Positions 61,341-64,000 of a stretch of 64,000 bases of DNA are shown piece by piece. The position numbers and the translations under genes were made by a program. Origin of the DNA: Batillaria attramentaria. Lineage: Eukaryota > Mollusca > Gastropoda > Batillariidae. The stretch spans positions 776,001 through 840,000 of the forward strand of contig JACVVK020000220.1 of the NCBI GenBank assembly GCA_018292915.2, written 5' to 3'. The notes below the pieces were generated by a model. The model searched no databases, was not told the origin of the DNA, and saw nothing but the letters and a program-made list of their open reading frames with translations. The first letter of the stretch is position 1. Each line of letters begins with the position of its first letter.

Positions 61341-62713
61341 GTTAGCCGCAATCAACGATGTCAGTTCCGTGGGTCATTTTCTGCCTTCTCGGTTTTCCGC
61401 TCTAGTTCAAACGCTTAGAAATGGCGCGATCCTTGCCTAAAGCTAACCTGCGTAGCCGTTTGAGAAGAGTGCAGAATGCTGAGCGACCAAACCATTGCTG
61501 ACTGCACATCGCGATCGGCGTACTGGCGGAACCTGAATGCTAGAGAATTCTGACCCAGTTTCAATTTGTTAGCACTGAGAAAGGTTGTTCATAATTGTCA
61601 TGTCAATAAATCAGAGCAATGAACTTTAGAAGTGAACAGTACAAATGAACACTACAAATGAACAGTACACAAATGAGCAATAGAAATGAGCAGTAGAAAT
61701 GAGCAGTAGAAATGAACAGTACTTGAAGTCTTGGTTGGGTGTTGACTGATTTACTTATACTGTAAGAGTCATCCTCTTAGAATATTGTACTCGGGTATAT
61801 CAACACAAATTCACTTCCAAAATAATTTTACATGTTTCTCAATGCTGTGAACATACTCAATTCTTCCAAACTAATTAAAAAACCAATAGCTGTTTGACTA
61901 ATCCATTATATTATCCAGTGGACATTTTTGTGATTGGACAAAATATTTCCAGTACTATAAGACAGACTAGAACATAATAATGATTATCACAATAAAAGAG
62001 ACAAGATGAGTCAATGTGTCTTTGGTGATTTGTCTTGAAAACAAGTAAGTGTCTCTTGTTTCTGCTTGGGCTGGGGCTGGTAAAGCGCGATGGCTTGATA
62101 CACTCCATCAGTCTTTCATTTTTCTTGGCGTTTGCCCTGGGTCTTGCTTGTGGGGTTGCGGGTCTTAGTTCAAGTTGCGGATAATCAAGGATTCACATGC
62201 TGGTCGATGAAAAGCCCCCCAGACACCACAAATCGTTCTCATTTATACTGGTGGTGGCTAGCATCACACCACTAAAGCACATGCATACTGATACGTGCAC
62301 AGACAGGCTTGCGTTCAGCGACTGGAGGGAAAACGCAGTAGCCGGTTGCAGTGTCGCTGACGACAATGGACAAACATGGCGGACGTCGTGTACGAACGGT
62401 TCTGTTTTTCTCGTTCGTACAGCCATCGAACGTCAGTGTGTGGCATTTGGAGCTATACTAATCTCTATAATAGGCTTTTTCGGGCGGACAGGCAAGCTCA
62501 CACGCGCTACAGTCCCAAAACAGAATTTTCCCTTGATAAAGCCTTTTAATGGTAGCAGTGGTTTCTTTAACAAATGGCAAGTTAATTTTGAAGTTGCAAG
62601 ACATTTTTGAATTCAAATTAAACATGGGCCATTCTATATTTCACGAAGCTCTGTGTAATTTTTGTCACAGACTTCAACTGTTTAAGCGTTTCCTAACATC
62701 TCTTGTTTTCTTC
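61341..62713. other. Region between PPP6R exons and gene G
   Basis: No supported gene. It contains a run of 'atgaacagta' type short repeats (61630..61725) and a GC-richer stretch near 62340..62420 with an ATGGCGGACGTCGTG start-like context that opens only about 57 codons on the plus strand. No further upstream PPP6R exon was recognised. Confidence 0.4.
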
Positions 62714-63320
62714 TCATTGTCTGGCGGTCTCGTAGAGATGACGAGGCAGCTCGTAGGTTGTGGTAGGTTCTTGGTACTGTGTAGTCGGGGTACACCGGAC
62801 CTTCCTAACAATCTGACCCGTTTTCAAACGACAGTGGAGCTTGACTGCGACTTGACACTCCCTGTGTCCTCTCCTAAACAGAGAAATGAGTTATTTGTTT
62901 TACTGGATTATTTTCATTGTAATGGTTCGTGCTGATAATATGGAGCGTTTCTTTTCGTTGGGGATGCCCTTTCATGGCATCCTTGACATATACGACACTA
63001 CTTTCTTTCAAAAAGGTATTGATAAAGAACATTAACAAGCAAGAAAAGAACCCAGCCCCCTCCCCCTTCATTTTCCTAAGCCTAAACGTTAGTTGTGCAT
63101 ACTAAGAAATCCATCATTTACAAATATGAAATAAGCGATTCCCCTACCGCGGATCACAAAAGGCAGAAATATACATCAGTGTTCAACTACTTTGATGATA
63201 ATTAAGTTACACCTAACCGACACCCCGTACCTGTTGTTGCTTTACGAGGTGGTACAGGGGTCAGGTATCCGTGACCAGTGTCAGCTGCTTCTGGTGCGGA
63301 TGGAGAACAAACAGGAGCGT
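62714..63320 (-). pseudogene. Gene G: fourth type 2 receptor, 3' exons, last exon frame-disrupted
   Basis: Exon 63320..63231 (90 bp, phase 1-1) encodes DAPVCSPSAPEAADTGHGYL and continues TPVPPRK; it is a clear paralogue of the D exon at 36903..36826 (GYLTPVPSRK), four codons longer. The putative last exon begins at 62873 after CTGTTTAG. Read in the phase used by D it meets TGA at 62826..62824. A downstream stretch in another frame still spells RHLYETARQ before TGA at 62716..62714, matching RHLYETVRK of D. One base of length difference and two internal stops suggest decay of the tyrosine tail. Upstream exons must lie beyond 64000, or were not recognised. Confidence 0.6.
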
Positions 63321-64000
63321 CTGAAATAATGAAATTTAATTTACATGTATTGTCGATGCATGCAGACAGTACTCCATAGATAACTTGCATAACTTGGTAC
63401 CTTCGTTTCATTATGTGTCAGCGATCGCAGTTTCTCACAACACCGAAAGTCCTTTCAGCCGGCAAAACTCCGGATGTTAACACGATATTTCATGCCCCTC
63501 GGTAAAGTAACAGTCATGTAAAGCACTTGTCCTACCAGCGGTTGTCCATCTTCTGATCAACATTCCCCCATTGACCTGCATGCACTTTTTGTTAACTCTT
63601 CAGAGTCTGAGTCTGATCACCCCCTGCCCGCTATATGACAAGACTTGTTAAAAAAGAACAAGCCACTTCACACCAGTAGGAGCCACTTCGAGCCACTAGG
63701 CGTGGGCCTTTCACGTTAGGCCTGAGACCGCTGCAGATTGCATAATGGTAGCTTGAAGTGGCTGCTCATGATCTGGAGATTTCAAACACAACTGCGATTT
63801 TTTTTTTTTTTGCATAAACGTTTAAGAGGTTAATTACTATAATGATTTGTTTAGTTTTTCTCCTTTAATACTGAAATAAAAGAGAAGTAACAACTTCAAA
63901 AGCAACTGCGTGTTCTGCACATGAAATGTGTGAAATAAGATACGTGATGTACCATCTTTGTCGCTGTTGCTGAATTCCACGAACGATAGCTGAATTAGGC
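63321..64000. other. Right-edge sequence, probably gene G intron
   Basis: Lies upstream of the gene G exon at 63231..63320 on the minus strand. No further exon, repeat family or coding signal was recognised, apart from a poly-T run at about 63799..63811. Confidence 0.35.

Noticed and set aside
62372..62550. Short plus-strand frame beginning ATGGCGGACGTCGTG
   Set aside because: Start context looks good, but it stops after about 57 codons with no recognisable domain and no clear donor site.

Overview
The window looks like nuclear DNA of an invertebrate, most likely a gastropod mollusc (inference). Supporting signs are spliced genes with GT-AG introns, very many CA/GA microsatellites, a tRNA-derived SINE present in at least nine copies, LINE fragments and a Penelope-like element. 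No rRNA, tRNA or CRISPR array was seen.

The main content is an array of paired single-pass membrane receptor genes, built here by matching splice signals, reading frames and paralogues. Three divergent (head-to-head) pairs were found. F (-, 395..4253, continues off the left edge) faces A (+, 4843..8877). E (-, 12778..17219) faces B (+, 19926..25427, with a detached C-terminal piece to 27028). D (-, 35930..40401) faces C (+, 41028..46300, broken). A fourth minus-strand member, G, shows its last exons at 62714..63320. Plus-strand ('type 1') genes encode a signal peptide, one Ig-like domain split over two exons, a short linker, a transmembrane helix and a long ankyrin-repeat cytoplasmic domain. 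Minus-strand ('type 2') genes encode a signal peptide, a different six-cysteine Ig-like domain on one exon, a transmembrane helix and a short tail with tyrosine motifs but no ankyrin repeats. Exon lengths and phases agree across copies, and all complete models (A 655 aa, B 1179 aa, D 343 aa, E 240 aa) stay in frame.

Neighbouring pairs are tail to tail, separated by repeat-rich DNA (8.9-12.8 kb, 27.0-35.9 kb). Ectodomains differ between copies far more than transmembrane or ankyrin parts, as expected of recognition receptors. The proposal that each pair is a co-expressed immune or self-recognition unit is inference.

The array is decaying in places. A foldback transposon supplies the stop codon of B and cuts off its last repeats. 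C has frameshifts that remove its ankyrin domain and a Penelope-like element in an intron. G has a frame-disrupted last exon.

From 46.8 to 60.8 kb the minus strand carries exons of a protein phosphatase 6 regulatory subunit (SAPS/PPP6R) gene. A 2.8 kb tandem duplication has doubled two of its exons, a 3.3 kb LINE has inserted into one copy, and one exon holds an apparent one-base frameshift.
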